A program made the translations under genes and the position numbers. From positions 1 to 53,765 of the forward strand of contig NZ_QWEH01000024.1 in the NCBI RefSeq assembly GCF_003515705.1: a stretch of DNA of 53,765 nucleotides, given 5' to 3'. Below are positions 17,624-26,824 of the stretch, one piece after another; position 1 is the stretch's first letter, and each line of letters begins with the position of its first letter. The stretch comes from Oceanobacillus profundus (GTDB lineage: Bacteria > Bacillota > Bacilli > Bacillales > Amphibacillaceae). The notes below the pieces were generated by a model. The model did not search any database. It worked only from the letters and a program-made list of their open reading frames with translations, and had not been told where the DNA came from.

Positions 17624-19042
17624 TTAACCTACATCTATAGAGTTTGAGAAAAAACCCCAGCTAACTAACAGCAACTCGATAGCTTTTGGCAACTCCTCTT
17701 CAGGTATTCCTGCAAAGCCAAGAATTATTTTTGGATCACCACGATAACGTTTTTCCATCGAATAAGAGGATAAGCCATACACTTTCAAATCTGCTTCTGT
17801 TGCTCGATGGATAAGCTCTTTTTCATCCATCCCATTTTTCACAGCAAGAACGATATGAAGTCCTGAATGTTCTCCAATTACTTGCAGCTTCTCTTGGTAA
17901 GGCTTTAACATCTCTAATGTCTTCTCTAATTTCCTGCGATAAATTTTTCGCATGCGATTTAAATGCTTTTCAAAATCTCCGTTTTTCATAAATTGTGTTA
18001 AGATATGCTGATCAATCCTTGAAACGGAACAATGATAAAATGATAGCTTGTTTTTGTATTTTTGCAGCAACAGCTTAGGGAGCACCATATAGCTAATACG
18101 AAGTGAGGGGATGAGCGATTTGGAAAAGCTCCCTAAATAGATTACTCTTCCCGCCTGGTCCATCCCCTGTAACGAAGGGATTGATTTCCCGCTGTAACGA
18201 AATTCACTATCATAGTCGTCCTCAATAATATAACGATCTACTGCAGCTGCTGCCCAATTTAAAAGCTTAACTCTGCGATTCACAGACAATACAGATCCAT
18301 ATGGAAAATGATGCGATGGCGTTACATAGACAACATTCATTTGTTTATTTTCGATTGTGCTCACGTCCACTCCTTCATCATCAACTTCAAGTGGATGTAC
18401 TTCATTTGGATAGTTGCTTAATATTCGAGAAATCACATGATAACCAGGGTCTTCCACACCATAGACTGTCTGGTGCTTAAATAATAGGACAAGCTGTTGC
18501 AATAAAAATTCGCTCCCTGCACCGATAAAAATCTCTTCGGGAGCACATTTTACACCTCGGGCATGATATAAATAGTGCGCAATTTCCCGGCGGAGCTCAA
18601 ATTCCCCCTGGGAATCACCTAACAGAAGCAAGGAATGGTTTTGCATATCCATGGAGTTTTTTGCATACTTCCTCCACTTGGAAAATGGAAAATTTTCCGT
18701 ATCCACCCAGCTTGGGTGAAAATTATAAATCACAGTTTCCTCTTCTTTTTCATCCTCTGCTGAAGCTTCTGCCTGATGCACATATTCTAAGTCGGCATAC
18801 GCCAATACAAAATATCCCTTCCTCGGTATACCATCCACATACCCTTCAGCCACTAATTGCTCATAGGCGGTTTCAACTGTATTTTGACTAACCTTTAGAA
18901 ACTCAGCAAGCTTCCGTTTTGAAGGCAGCTTGCTTCCATATTCCAGACGCCCATCTATAATTTCTGTTTTGATAAATATATATAATTGTTCATATAAAGG
19001 GACATCACTCGTTCGGTTTAAATGGCAGGACAGCATATCCAT
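17624..19042 (-). CDS. pdxR: MocR-type regulator of pyridoxal phosphate synthesis
   Basis: The ATG at 19042 is 11 nt after AAAGGAG and gives 472 residues. An N-terminal GntR winged HTH (about 8-75, with GSKLPSKRKLAEFL and SQNTVETAYEQL) is joined by a linker to a fold-type-I aminotransferase-like domain. The PLP-binding lysine lies in YLGSFSKSLIPSLR. Such MocR regulators sense PLP; PdxR activates pdxST when PLP is low and represses itself. Divergent placement 125 nt from pdxS makes PdxR the specific call. GabR is the alternative by domain structure alone, but no gabTD genes are present. Confidence 0.92.
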   Translation of the reverse strand: MDMLSCHLNRTSDVPLYEQLYIFIKTEIIDGRLEYGSKLPSKRKLAEFLKVSQNTVETAYEQLVAEGYVDGIPRKGYFVLAYADLEYVHQAEASAEDEKEEETVIYNFHPSWVDTENFPFSKWRKYAKNSMDMQNHSLLLLGDSQGEFELRREIAHYLYHARGVKCAPEEIFIGAGSEFLLQQLVLLFKHQTVYGVEDPGYHVISRILSNYPNEVHPLEVDDEGVDVSTIENKQMNVVYVTPSHHFPYGSVLSVNRRVKLLNWAAAAVDRYIIEDDYDSEFRYSGKSIPSLQGMDQAGRVIYLGSFSKSLIPSLRISYMVLPKLLLQKYKNKLSFYHCSVSRIDQHILTQFMKNGDFEKHLNRMRKIYRRKLEKTLEMLKPYQEKLQVIGEHSGLHIVLAVKNGMDEKELIHRATEADLKVYGLSSYSMEKRYRGDPKIILGFAGIPEEELPKAIELLLVSWGFFSNSIDVG

Positions 19043-19091
19043 AATTTTTAGCACTCCTTTTTTCTGACCCTATCATTTTTATAAAAACTGA

Positions 19092-19157
19092 CACTTTCAA
19101 TACAGCCACATACTTTTTATAATAAACTAAATTCTGAAAAAAACAACACAGAAAGTG
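19092..19157 (+). promoter_or_regulatory. pdxS promoter with possible PdxR sites
   Basis: TATAAT (19118-19123) stands 17 nt after a weak -35, TTTCAA (19095-19100), as expected for an activator-dependent promoter. CACTTTC (19092-19098) and its complement GAAAGTG (19151-19157) flank it and could be regulator half-sites shared with divergent pdxR. Confidence 0.5.
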
Positions 19158-19167
19158 AGTGGTAAAA

Positions 19168-20049
19168 ATGGAAAAATTATTAGGCACTGGAACGGTAAAA
19201 CGAGGGATGGCGCAAATGCAAAAAGGCGGCGTCATTATGGATGTTGTTAATGCGGAACAAGCGAAAATTGCAGAGGCTACAGGTGCGGTTGCTGTTATGG
19301 CATTAGAAAGAGTACCATCCGATATTCGTGCTGCTGGTGGAGTTGCTCGAATGGCTGATCCTCGCATCGTTGAAGAAGTAATGAATGCTGTATCGATTCC
19401 TGTCATGGCGAAAGCACGTATCGGGCATATTGTAGAAGCTCGTGTTTTAGAAGCAATGGGAGTAGATTATATTGATGAAAGTGAAGTATTAACGCCTGCG
19501 GATGAAGAATTCCACCTGCTGAAAAGCGCATATACAGTACCATTTGTCTGTGGCTGCCGTGATTTAGGGGAAGCTGCACGCAGAATTGGGGAAGGTGCTG
19601 CCATGCTTCGTACAAAAGGTGAACCTGGAACAGGGAATATCGTTGAAGCAGTTCGTCATATGCGTCAAGTAAATGCACAGGTCCGCAAAGTAACCTTAAT
19701 GAACGATGATGAGCTTATGACGGAGGCAAAAATCCTTGGTGCCCCTTATGAAATATTAAAACAAATTAAGGAAGCAGGAAAGTTACCAGTTGTTAATTTT
19801 GCTGCCGGTGGGGTTGCTACACCAGCTGATGCTGCTTTAATGATGGAATTAGGTGCAGATGGCGTATTCGTAGGATCCGGGGTCTTCAAATCAGAAAACC
19901 CAGAGAAGTTCGCAAATGCCATTGTACAAGCAACGACCTATTACAATGATTATGACCTAATTGGTAAGCTTTCCCAAGAGCTTGGAAGTGCAATGAAAGG
20001 AATCGATATTGCTACACTTGCTGCTGAAGAGAGAATGCAAGAAAGGTAA
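19168..20049 (+). CDS. pdxS: Pyridoxal 5'-phosphate synthase subunit PdxS
   Basis: The ATG at 19168 gives 293 residues, the normal family length (a GTG at 19159 would add three). Hallmarks are [45 protein letters not shown] with the catalytic Lys, and the phosphate loop [17 protein letters not shown] with [10 protein letters not shown]. PdxS is a TIM barrel that makes PLP from ribose-5-phosphate, glyceraldehyde-3-phosphate and ammonia, in a 12+12 complex with PdxT. It is followed 24 nt later by pdxT. Confidence 0.97.
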   Translation: MEKLLGTGTVKRGMAQMQKGGVIMDVVNAEQAKIAEATGAVAVMALERVPSDIRAAGGVARMADPRIVEEVMNAVSIPVMAKARIGHIVEARVLEAMGVDYIDESEVLTPADEEFHLLKSAYTVPFVCGCRDLGEAARRIGEGAAMLRTKGEPGTGNIVEAVRHMRQVNAQVRKVTLMNDDELMTEAKILGAPYEILKQIKEAGKLPVVNFAAGGVATPADAALMMELGADGVFVGSGVFKSENPEKFANAIVQATTYYNDYDLIGKLSQELGSAMKGIDIATLAAEERMQER

Positions 20050-20073
20050 GCTTCTTAAGAAAGGATGAAAGTC

Positions 20074-20664
20074 ATGAAAATCGGCGTCTTAGGATTACAG
20101 GGTGCGGTTGAAGAGCATATCAAGCAAATTACCGCTTTAGGATTAGAAGGAATAACAATTAAGCAACCCGAACAACTTCAGGAAATTGATGGTTTAATCT
20201 TACCAGGCGGAGAAAGCACAACAATAAGCAGACTTATTCATCGTTATGGATTCACTGATCCAATAAAGAAATTTGCAAAGAGCAAAAAACCGATTTTCGG
20301 TACTTGTGCTGGAATGGTACTGCTCGCCAAAGAGCTTTCAGGTTCAGAGGATTCACATCTTGGATTAATGGATATTTGCGTAAAACGGAATGCTTTCGGC
20401 AGGCAGCGCGACAGCTTTGAAGCGAAGCTCGATGTTAAAGGTATTGCTGACCCATTTACAGCAGTCTTTATTCGAGCTCCTTATGTGGAGAGCGCAGTAA
20501 CTCATGTGGAAATTTTAGCTACATATAACGAGCATATTGTTGCTGCAAGACAAGAGCACTTACTTGTCAGCTCCTTCCATCCCGAACTAACTGGGGATAC
20601 ACGTTTCCTGGAGCTATTTGTTAGTATGGTTACAGAATACAAAAAGGAATTAATCATCTCTTAA
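20074..20664 (+). CDS. pdxT: Pyridoxal 5'-phosphate synthase glutaminase subunit PdxT
   Basis: The ATG at 20074 is 9 nt after AAAGG and gives 196 residues; the ATG at 20065 is too close to the site. It begins MKIGVLGLQGAVEEH, has LPGGESTTISRL, the nucleophile Cys in FGTCAGMVLLAKE and the His-Glu pair in SSFHPELTGD. It hydrolyses glutamine and channels ammonia to PdxS. It ends the pdxST operon before a hairpin. Confidence 0.97.
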   Translation: MKIGVLGLQGAVEEHIKQITALGLEGITIKQPEQLQEIDGLILPGGESTTISRLIHRYGFTDPIKKFAKSKKPIFGTCAGMVLLAKELSGSEDSHLGLMDICVKRNAFGRQRDSFEAKLDVKGIADPFTAVFIRAPYVESAVTHVEILATYNEHIVAARQEHLLVSSFHPELTGDTRFLELFVSMVTEYKKELIIS

Positions 20665-20669
20665 TAAAG

Positions 20670-20710
20670 AAGCAAGTTAGGTTTGTAAAAAAGCAACCTA
20701 ACTTGCTTTG
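20670..20710 (+). terminator. Terminator-like hairpin after pdxT
   Basis: Perfect 14-bp arms AAGCAAGTTAGGTT (20670-20683) and AACCTAACTTGCTT (20695-20708) start six bases after the stop. The T tract is short. Confidence 0.7.
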
Positions 20711-20836
20711 TCAATTTAGCTTTTGAGAATATACAGTGACCAATTATCATTACTAATCCATGGAATGAAAGATTGCTTTCGTTCGCAAATTCTCGGGTTT
20801 GAGAGATATGCAGAAAGCTAAGTTTTGAAAACTACT

Positions 20837-21325
20837 TTAACGTTTGCGAAGAAACGATTCGATCTGTCGTTTATGATGCTGATCATGCCAGATAAAACCA
20901 CACACATAGTTATATAACGTATGGGGGTAACCCGAGTACGGATCAATTTCTTCCCGATTTAATACAAATTTCGCAAAGAATACTTCATCGGTCTTTTCCT
21001 TCAAACTAGAAACCAATGCTATCCTGTTTTCGATTAGCTCTTCAATGAGTGTATTGAAAGAAACACCAGATAATGCATATTCGGAAGCCTGATCATTCAA
21101 TACTTGAAATTCAACGCTTTCAATCCTTGCATTGGGTTTCATTTTTGGAATCGTTTCCTCAGCAATGTATTTGTCCCAGAATGCTAGATGTGCAATAATT
21201 TCAGCAACAGACCACTTCCCTTCTGTTGTAGGATGAAATAGTACATCAGAATCGTATGCTAGCAACGTTTTTACCCATGGTATAAACCGTTCTAGTGTGT
21301 CAATTAATTCTTCTTTTGTTTTCAA
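20837..21325 (-). CDS. DinB-superfamily protein
   Basis: This 162-residue, mostly helical protein has the DinB/YfiT four-helix bundle pattern: WSVAEIIAHLAFWDKYI (first His ligand) and a C-terminal GFIWHDQHHKRQIE (second and third His ligands). The metal triad is therefore present. Members include bacillithiol- or mycothiol-dependent S-transferases and others of unknown role. The start follows a weak AAAGGAAAG-type site. It is the last gene of a minus-strand run with the GNAT and DUF4269 genes, though a 58-nt gap separates it from them. Confidence 0.85.
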   Translation of the reverse strand: MKTKEELIDTLERFIPWVKTLLAYDSDVLFHPTTEGKWSVAEIIAHLAFWDKYIAEETIPKMKPNARIESVEFQVLNDQASEYALSGVSFNTLIEELIENRIALVSSLKEKTDEVFFAKFVLNREEIDPYSGYPHTLYNYVCGFIWHDQHHKRQIESFLRKR

Positions 21326-21383
21326 AAGAATACTTTCCTTTCTACTTTCTTTGATTTTAGTAAGCGCATATCCCTTAAAACAC

Positions 21384-21818
21384 TTATTCTAAATCCATTT
21401 TAAACACATAGCTCACCTTATTATAATTCATCTTACTTTCATAAAAACGATGTGCACCCTCTCTTTGGAGACCTGATGACAGCGCAACACATTCATATTT
21501 ATTTGATTTAGCCCATTCATGCACATAAGAAAGCAACGTTTCACCATACCCTTTGGAACGCCTCGTCTGACTTGTAACTAAATCACAAACCCAAACAAAT
21601 CGACCATAATAGAGTGTTATCATCGGCTTGAATCCAACAACCGCTACAATCTCGTCTTGATCATACAAAGCGATAATTTTATAGCTATCCTTTTCTCGTG
21701 CTTCCTTGACCAAATCAAGATAAGATTGTTCACTGAGGTGTGTACGAAGCTCCCGCATAACTGGATATGCTTCTAATATGTCTTCCTGTGTTTGCAGTTC
21801 TTTTATCACAACGCTCAT
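21384..21818 (-). CDS. GNAT-family N-acetyltransferase
   Basis: This 144-residue protein has the GNAT fold. The acetyl-CoA site is represented by [20 protein letters not shown] (R-R-S-K-G-Y-G), followed by a helix, the strand CVALSSG and the terminal [10 protein letters not shown] motif. The substrate is unknown. Its start codon overlaps the stop of the upstream DUF4269 gene (ATGA at 21815-21818), so the two are coupled. Confidence 0.88.
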   Translation of the reverse strand: MSVVIKELQTQEDILEAYPVMRELRTHLSEQSYLDLVKEAREKDSYKIIALYDQDEIVAVVGFKPMITLYYGRFVWVCDLVTSQTRRSKGYGETLLSYVHEWAKSNKYECVALSSGLQREGAHRFYESKMNYNKVSYVFKMDLE

Positions 21819-22348
21819 TAGATTATCCCCTTTTCTCTTCCCATTTCAATCAGACGTTCATAAGGGTCACCTTTAATCCCTAGAACTTCGCAAAAGGCTG
21901 GTTCTGTTTTAATCCCTTGTTGTTTAAGGTGAATCACCTTTTCCCGGAGCTTCGATACTTCTTTCAATAGATGATGTTCGACGATCATATGTAGGTAGGC
22001 GTACTGTTCATAAACGGCTTTTGATTGACCGAATAATTCAAATTCAAACCCGCCATAATGAAAGTTAGTCTTGATTACTGGAGTATCTCGTATCCGTATT
22101 TGCTTTATTGTAAATCCTTCATGCTCCCCATACAATCTTATGATACGTGTTTTAAAATCACTAAAATCATTCACTTCCAAAATAATATCCAAATCAGAAT
22201 CTTTCACATCTATTCCAATTGGAATCGTTCCACAAAGTATTGGTGTATAATCAATTAGATCTTGCATCATGTTCAATTGTTTTATAGCCTTATACGCTTG
22301 CTGTTGCCTCGGGTTTCCCTGTTTTAAATAGCAAATTGTATGAAACAT
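21818..22348 (-). CDS. DUF4269 nucleotidyltransferase-like protein
   Basis: This 176-residue protein matches DUF4269: [19 protein letters not shown] at the start, then [20 protein letters not shown], where a G-x-P and the D-x-D-x pair resemble a minimal nucleotidyltransferase active site. The C-terminal half is helical with an [11 protein letters not shown] segment. No reaction is established for this family. It is translationally coupled to a GNAT gene downstream, a combination that suggests a small modification cassette, but this is inference. Confidence 0.85.
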   Translation of the reverse strand: MFHTICYLKQGNPRQQQAYKAIKQLNMMQDLIDYTPILCGTIPIGIDVKDSDLDIILEVNDFSDFKTRIIRLYGEHEGFTIKQIRIRDTPVIKTNFHYGGFEFELFGQSKAVYEQYAYLHMIVEHHLLKEVSKLREKVIHLKQQGIKTEPAFCEVLGIKGDPYERLIEMGREKGII

Positions 22349-22405
22349 TGCTAAGCCCTAGCCCCCCCTGCAGAAAAACTGAATTATTTGTAAAATATCT
22401 TCGTA

Positions 22406-22428
22406 GATAGAATACTACAACTCTACTG
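22406..22428. repeat. 23-bp direct repeat, copy 1
   Basis: A 23-bp sequence starting GATAGAATACTACAAC is repeated without mismatch at 23885-23907. The pair brackets the orphan small membrane protein and secreted-protein genes. Confidence 0.8.
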
Positions 22429-22925
22429 GAAAACAAAAAATAAAGTAGGGAAACCACTCCCATGGCTTCCCCTTTATCAAACCGAACGTGCCCTATTAAT
22501 ATTAAGGCATCTGGCTTATCAGTATGTTACAATGATTATCAATAAGATACCTTCCAGGCATTTTGCATCTTTTGGAGTCAGTGAGGAGTATAGTATTACT
22601 CGCCATTCCTTGATGGACCTTCAAATAATTTTCCCAAATTAAATTGGTTGTTATCATTACATCTTATCTGCGACTCAGAGTCATAGATCTTTTCCATTCT
22701 GTGATTTAATGTTTAGTCATTAAATTACTTCCGTACTACGCGAAGGTTAACCCCAAACTAAATCAAAGATTTAGAAAGGGATTCCACCTTCGATTGATGT
22801 TCAATTTTTTGATTTTATAGACTTGCTGTAATATAATATTTATTCATAGGAACTTTGAATTTATTAATATCAAATAGAACGCTATTTACCGATAGTATCT
22901 ATGAAAGGCAAAGGGGTTGACCCAG
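22429..22925. other. Intergenic region without a clear gene; structured remnants
   Basis: No convincing gene is present. On the minus strand, a stem GGGAAGCCA/TGGTTTCCC (about 22449-22473) is preceded by a segment (about 22484-22518) that resembles group II intron domain V. A weak 51-codon minus-strand frame without a ribosome binding site ends in the same place. At 22738-22795 CGAAGGT and ACCTTCG form another stem. This looks like decayed mobile or RNA sequence, but it cannot be named with confidence. Confidence 0.35.
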
Positions 22926-23099
22926 ATGAGTAAGCGCAAGAAAAATTATTTGCAAGCAATTCCAGTTCTACTTTTTTTAATCATTATAGTATTTATTTTT
23001 GATTTACCCAAAACTAGTAGCTTTATAACGCTAGGTGTACTTGTTGTCTTTAACATTTTTGTATATGAGTTATTTATATTTAATAATAAAAAGAGCTAG
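22926..23099 (+). CDS. Small membrane protein, 57 aa
   Basis: The ATG at 22926 follows AAAGGGG at 9 nt. The protein has a basic N-terminus (MSKRKKN), two hydrophobic helices (about 11-26 and 32-50) and a lysine-rich end, so both termini are probably cytoplasmic. It is followed by its own terminator, which supports a real gene. Family and function are not recognised. It lies inside the segment bracketed by the 23-bp direct repeat. Confidence 0.7.
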   Translation: MSKRKKNYLQAIPVLLFLIIIVFIFDLPKTSSFITLGVLVVFNIFVYELFIFNNKKS

Positions 23100-23119
23100 T
23101 AAACTTTTATCTGAATAAT

Positions 23120-23150
23120 AAAGACCGTTGGGATTTTCTCAACGGTCTTT
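23120..23150. terminator. Bidirectional terminator
   Basis: Perfect 11-bp arms AAAGACCGTTG (23120-23130) and CAACGGTCTTT (23140-23150) lie between convergent genes. Confidence 0.88.
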
Positions 23151-23192
23151 TGAGTATATTTTCTATTAAATTAACTTGTTCTAGGGTTATCC

Positions 23193-23684
23193 TCAGTTGG
23201 GAACTACACTTATATCTGATGCCTCATACCAATAATCTTGTCCCCTATTACCTCTTTCATATTCAATACTTATTAAAAAGTTATCTGCCGTAGAACTATT
23301 TAATACAGTTTGAATACCTCTTGAGCCTAGGTCATTGCTAATTATAAAACTAGATAGCAACCCTGAAGCTCCACTTGCTCCTATGCTAATTCCAAAATTG
23401 GAAAGTGGATATGTCACTATTCCAGCAGCAATGCCAAAGCGTACATTGTCTAATGCATCTTCAGAGGATTCTGCATATTCTATTTCGTGAAGGAAATTAA
23501 CTAGCTCACTTCTCGTTATGCTTTCACTAGTTTCAAAGCTTAGACCAATTTCTTGAGCTTCGTAAGGTGTCACTCCAATTACCCGACTAACTGCTGCTGA
23601 GACATTAAAAGCGAACGCAGAGACTAAAAACGATGCTACTACTCCCATAATAAGTATTTTTTTAAAGATATTAACAACCTCCAA
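23193..23684 (-). CDS. Secreted hypothetical protein with glycine-rich hydrophobic segment
   Basis: The product has a signal peptide (FKKILIMGVVASFLVSAFAF, then an A-A cleavage region near NVSAA) and a mature part of about 130 residues. A Gly/Ser/Ala-rich hydrophobic stretch (about 84-118) resembles membrane-active peptides. The start is uncertain: the TTG at 23684 lies inside the TTTGGAGG ribosome binding site, the ATG at 23648 would remove the basic N-region, and the codon at the right distance is ATC (23669). The family is not recognised. A bacteriocin or surface role is possible but unsupported. It lies inside the segment bracketed by the 23-bp repeat. Confidence 0.65.
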   Translation of the reverse strand: MEVVNIFKKILIMGVVASFLVSAFAFNVSAAVSRVIGVTPYEAQEIGLSFETSESITRSELVNFLHEIEYAESSEDALDNVRFGIAAGIVTYPLSNFGISIGASGASGLLSSFIISNDLGSRGIQTVLNSSTADNFLISIEYERGNRGQDYWYEASDISVVPN

Positions 23685-23884
23685 ATTTTATAGTAAGTCG
23701 CGACTTAATGGAAGGATAACACACTAAAGGGAAATTTCAAAATAATAAATCAAGTAAAAATTTTGCTTATTTTAAATGGTACTAAAACATGAAAATTCAG
23801 ATAACGTTGTGTATTTAAGTTTCGTTAGAAAAGACCCTGTACTCTATATAAAAATGTTATCAACTCCACGTTTTAAAAGAGGTT

Positions 23885-23907
23885 GATAGAATACTACAAC
23901 TCTACTG
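23885..23907. repeat. 23-bp direct repeat, copy 2
   Basis: Identical to 22406-22428; both copies are followed by an A-rich stretch containing AAATAAAG. It lies just past the MFS gene stop. Confidence 0.8.
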
Positions 23908-23947
23908 TAAAAATAAAGAAAAAAGCGAAGAGTTTCCTCCCCGCCCG

Positions 23948-25165
23948 TTAAGATATTTTCATTTCCGTACTGTCCATATTGATTCGTCTTTGCTCTGCTG
24001 CTTTTTTTCCATGAACGATATAGTAAATTCCTACACTTAATAGAACAATAACCGCCATTGCAATATATAATCCTCTAAATCCGATAAGAGGTAAAACAAA
24101 CCCTAACAAGAAAGGTCCGACACCGATACCGAAATCAAAGAACACAAAGAATGTAGATGTTGCAAGTCCAATTCGTTGCCTTGGAGCCTGATTGACAGCA
24201 ATCGTTTGAGCACTTGATTGGAAAGTTCCGAAACCGACTCCGATTACCGCTCCAGCTAAAAGTAAACTGATTCCAACACTTGCTTGACTTAAAATAACTA
24301 ATCCCACAGCAAATAGTAAAAGCGATGGATATACTACGCTGTTCTCGCCTTTTGCATCAAATAATCGGCCAGTAAAAGGTCTAGAAGCTACCAGAAAAAT
24401 TGCATACATGATAAAGAAAAAGCTAGCCGCATCTACCAAGTTGATTTCCGCTGCATATGCAGAGAAAAAGGATAAAATACTAGAATAAACAAAACCTACA
24501 GTAGCTACAAGAATCGCGATTGGAATAGTTGTTTTTTCAAAGAAATCATTAATATGAAATCCTTTTCGCGTTGGGGTCGGTTCATTCACAATATCTACCT
24601 TTGGTACACGTAAGAAAACTGTTGCAATCAATGCAACAGCTGCGAAGACAGTAGTAGCGATAAAAATCATCGGATTGTTAAAGTGTTGACTAATATACAA
24701 TCCTAGGAATGGACCGATTGCCATGGCTAAATTTGTACTTGTTGCAAAGTACCCCATTCCTTCACCACGCCTTACAATTGGGATAATATCTGCCGCAATT
24801 GTACTCGTAGCTGTCGTACTAATTCCAAAAGCAAAACCATGAATAAAACGAATGACTAATAATGCAGCCAAATTATTGACTGGGAAATAAAATAGCATAA
24901 AGACCAAAAATAAAGCGAGCCCAAAGAGCAGCAATTTCTTTTTGCCTACCTTATCTATAATTCTTCCGGCAATTGGACGGACAAGCACTGCTCCAAGCAC
25001 AAAAATACTCGATGCAAGCCCTGCCTGACTTTGGGAGGCATCGAATTGATCTACAGCATAAATAGCTAACGTTACAATTAACATATAAAACGAAATAAAT
25101 AACAAAAAATTGGATGTCGCGACCATAATAAAGTCCTTCGTCCATAATTTAGGTTTTTGACTCAT
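23948..25165 (-). CDS. MFS transporter
   Basis: This 405-residue protein has twelve hydrophobic segments in two halves of six. The loop 2-3 motif GRIIDKVGKKKLLLFG (motif A) and the repeat GRLFDAKGENSVV in the second half are typical. The substrate cannot be told. A MarR-family gene 17 nt upstream in the same operon suggests drug or toxic-compound export under MarR control; B. subtilis ywoG/ywoH has the same arrangement. The C-terminal tail is short. Confidence 0.9.
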   Translation of the reverse strand: MSQKPKLWTKDFIMVATSNFLLFISFYMLIVTLAIYAVDQFDASQSQAGLASSIFVLGAVLVRPIAGRIIDKVGKKKLLLFGLALFLVFMLFYFPVNNLAALLVIRFIHGFAFGISTTATSTIAADIIPIVRRGEGMGYFATSTNLAMAIGPFLGLYISQHFNNPMIFIATTVFAAVALIATVFLRVPKVDIVNEPTPTRKGFHINDFFEKTTIPIAILVATVGFVYSSILSFFSAYAAEINLVDAASFFFIMYAIFLVASRPFTGRLFDAKGENSVVYPSLLLFAVGLVILSQASVGISLLLAGAVIGVGFGTFQSSAQTIAVNQAPRQRIGLATSTFFVFFDFGIGVGPFLLGFVLPLIGFRGLYIAMAVIVLLSVGIYYIVHGKKAAEQRRINMDSTEMKIS

Positions 25166-25182
25166 ACTGATACTTACTCTCC

Positions 25183-25593
25183 TTACTTAAGTTTATCTCT
25201 TAGTTGCTGAATTGTTCGAAACGAAGCTTCCATTTCTGTTTCAGGAATTTCTGCTAGTAATGATTGTTCAAATTTATTGACAACATCATAAGCTTTTTCA
25301 TACATTTCCAAGCCTTTTTTTGTCAATTGCATCTTCCGCTCTCGCTTATCCTCACTTGGAAGACGTTCAATTAATTGTTGTTCCTCCAGCCGTTTGACAG
25401 TACGAGATATCGTCGGCTTCTCAACATCCAAATAATTCGTTATCTCTACAAGAGTAGCCGATCCGCACTGCTTTAAATAATAAACAATGCTCCATTGGGA
25501 ATAATATAAACCTACTTCAACTAGATGCTCATTCAATTTTTTCCTAAACGTTCTTGTAAATTGCATGTTTAATTGAAAAAATCGCTGGGACAA
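25183..25593 (-). CDS. MarR-family regulator
   Basis: The TTG at 25593 is 6 nt after GGAGGGG and gives 136 residues. Flanking dimerisation helices surround a winged HTH: SATLVEITNYLDVEKPTISR is the recognition unit and RLPSEDKRERKMQLT the wing with the conserved D-x-R. MarR proteins repress neighbouring export genes until a ligand binds. An inverted repeat lies 18 nt upstream of the start, consistent with autoregulation of the regulator-MFS operon. Confidence 0.9.
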   Translation of the reverse strand: MSQRFFQLNMQFTRTFRKKLNEHLVEVGLYYSQWSIVYYLKQCGSATLVEITNYLDVEKPTISRTVKRLEEQQLIERLPSEDKRERKMQLTKKGLEMYEKAYDVVNKFEQSLLAEIPETEMEASFRTIQQLRDKLK

Positions 25594-25611
25594 TTCAAAC
25601 CCCTCCTAAAA

Positions 25612-25627
25612 AGTTACCTAAGTAACT
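25612..25627. promoter_or_regulatory. Probable MarR operator
   Basis: AGTTAC-CTAA-GTAACT is a 6-bp inverted repeat with a 4-bp spacer, the usual size of a MarR site. It sits directly upstream of the ribosome binding site of the MarR gene. Confidence 0.6.
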
Positions 25628-25854
25628 ATATACCATTTTAACATAAAAGTCTAGGGCAGATGGGGATGTTCATTATTTTTTAATTGGATAATCGAAATAC
25701 AGATAATGATTGCTCTTCTCATTTAAATTATTTATCCCTAACGTCCACCTTTTTAACTGTCTTCCATACATAATACAAACTTTCTTTGGAAATATAACAA
25801 CAATGGTTTAACCAAGTTTATGGTACTTTTAAACAAAAGAATGGAGGCTTTTTT

Positions 25855-26139
25855 ATGGTTCAACATAACCCACACGACCAGATTCAACAAGCTACTCAAC
25901 TTGTCCACCAGTCCATGGAATCGATCCAATCAGCAAAAGATCATGCAAGCGTAGACCATCAGCAATACGAACAAGCTACTGAGCAGCTGCAGCGGGCTGA
26001 AGATGTATTGCAGCAAGCACAGAACCAATACGGAGAGCAAGCCCTGCAGAACCCTCAATTTCAACAAACACAGGAATTGCTGCATAATTTAAGGCAGCAG
26101 CTTCAAAAGGTAGATCGTCAAGAAAATAGAAACTTTTAA
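25855..26139 (+). CDS. Gln-rich coiled-coil protein, DUF2524-like
   Basis: The ATG at 25855 follows AATGGAGG at 7 nt. The 94-residue protein is about one quarter Gln, has no hydrophobic core segments and is predicted almost wholly helical or coiled coil (QQATQLVHQSMESIQ, QATEQLQRAEDVLQQA). It resembles the small Bacillus YtzC/DUF2524 proteins of unknown function; the similarity is in length and pattern, so the call is tentative. It is a single gene. Confidence 0.7.
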   Translation: MVQHNPHDQIQQATQLVHQSMESIQSAKDHASVDHQQYEQATEQLQRAEDVLQQAQNQYGEQALQNPQFQQTQELLHNLRQQLQKVDRQENRNF

Positions 26140-26186
26140 TGAAAACCCTTATCCTAAGATTAAGTTAAATAAACGCAAACAAATAA

Positions 26187-26221
26187 GGGATTCGTCATCA
26201 CTCTTCGATTTGACGAATCCC
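26187..26221. terminator. Hairpin between convergent genes
   Basis: Perfect 11-bp arms GGGATTCGTCA (26187-26197) and TGACGAATCCC (26211-26221). There is no T tract. Confidence 0.55.
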
Positions 26222-26281
26222 CCATACTATCTTAACAAAGCATTGAATATATTTAATGACAATCCTAGATCCTACCTAATT

Positions 26282-26770
26282 TTAACGATTATCAACCTTT
26301 TCAGGATACATATCATGGTTCATCATCCGGTGCTCTGCCATTTGTTCATATTTCGTTCCAGGTTTACCATAGTTGCAATACGGGTCAATGGAAATACCAC
26401 CACGCGGCGTGAACTTCCCCCATACTTCAATATATCGCGGATCCATTAGCTTAATTAAATCGTTCATTATAACATTTACACTATCCTCATGAAATCCGCC
26501 ATGGTTGCGATAGCTGAATAAATACAGTTTGAGCGATTTACTCTCTACCATTTTTACATCAGGTATGTAACTAATATAAATCGTTGCAAAATCAGGTTGC
26601 CCTGTCATCGGACATAACGTCGTAAACTCTGGAAAATTTAATTTTACAAAATAATCCCGATCTTGATGGTTATTTTCAAATGCCTCCAGCACTTCTGGAT
26701 TATATTCATATACATAGGATGTTCCTTGGTTTCCTAGTAAAGTCAATCCTGACAAATCTTGTTCCTTCAT
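26282..26770 (-). CDS. queF: NADPH-dependent 7-cyano-7-deazaguanine reductase
   Basis: This 162-residue protein is the short, unimodular QueF. The catalytic Cys lies in [14 protein letters not shown] and the Asp shortly after. The QueF motif [16 protein letters not shown] and FHED (substrate Glu/His) are intact. It reduces the nitrile preQ0 to the amine preQ1, a step of queuosine tRNA modification. The leader carries a preQ1-I riboswitch and terminator, giving end-product control. Other queuosine genes are not in the window. Confidence 0.96.
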   Translation of the reverse strand: MKEQDLSGLTLLGNQGTSYVYEYNPEVLEAFENNHQDRDYFVKLNFPEFTTLCPMTGQPDFATIYISYIPDVKMVESKSLKLYLFSYRNHGGFHEDSVNVIMNDLIKLMDPRYIEVWGKFTPRGGISIDPYCNYGKPGTKYEQMAEHRMMNHDMYPEKVDNR

Positions 26771-26824
26771 GTAATTCCCTCCACTTATTTGTTTTCAGAT
26801 AAAAATCTACCTTGCAGACCTACC

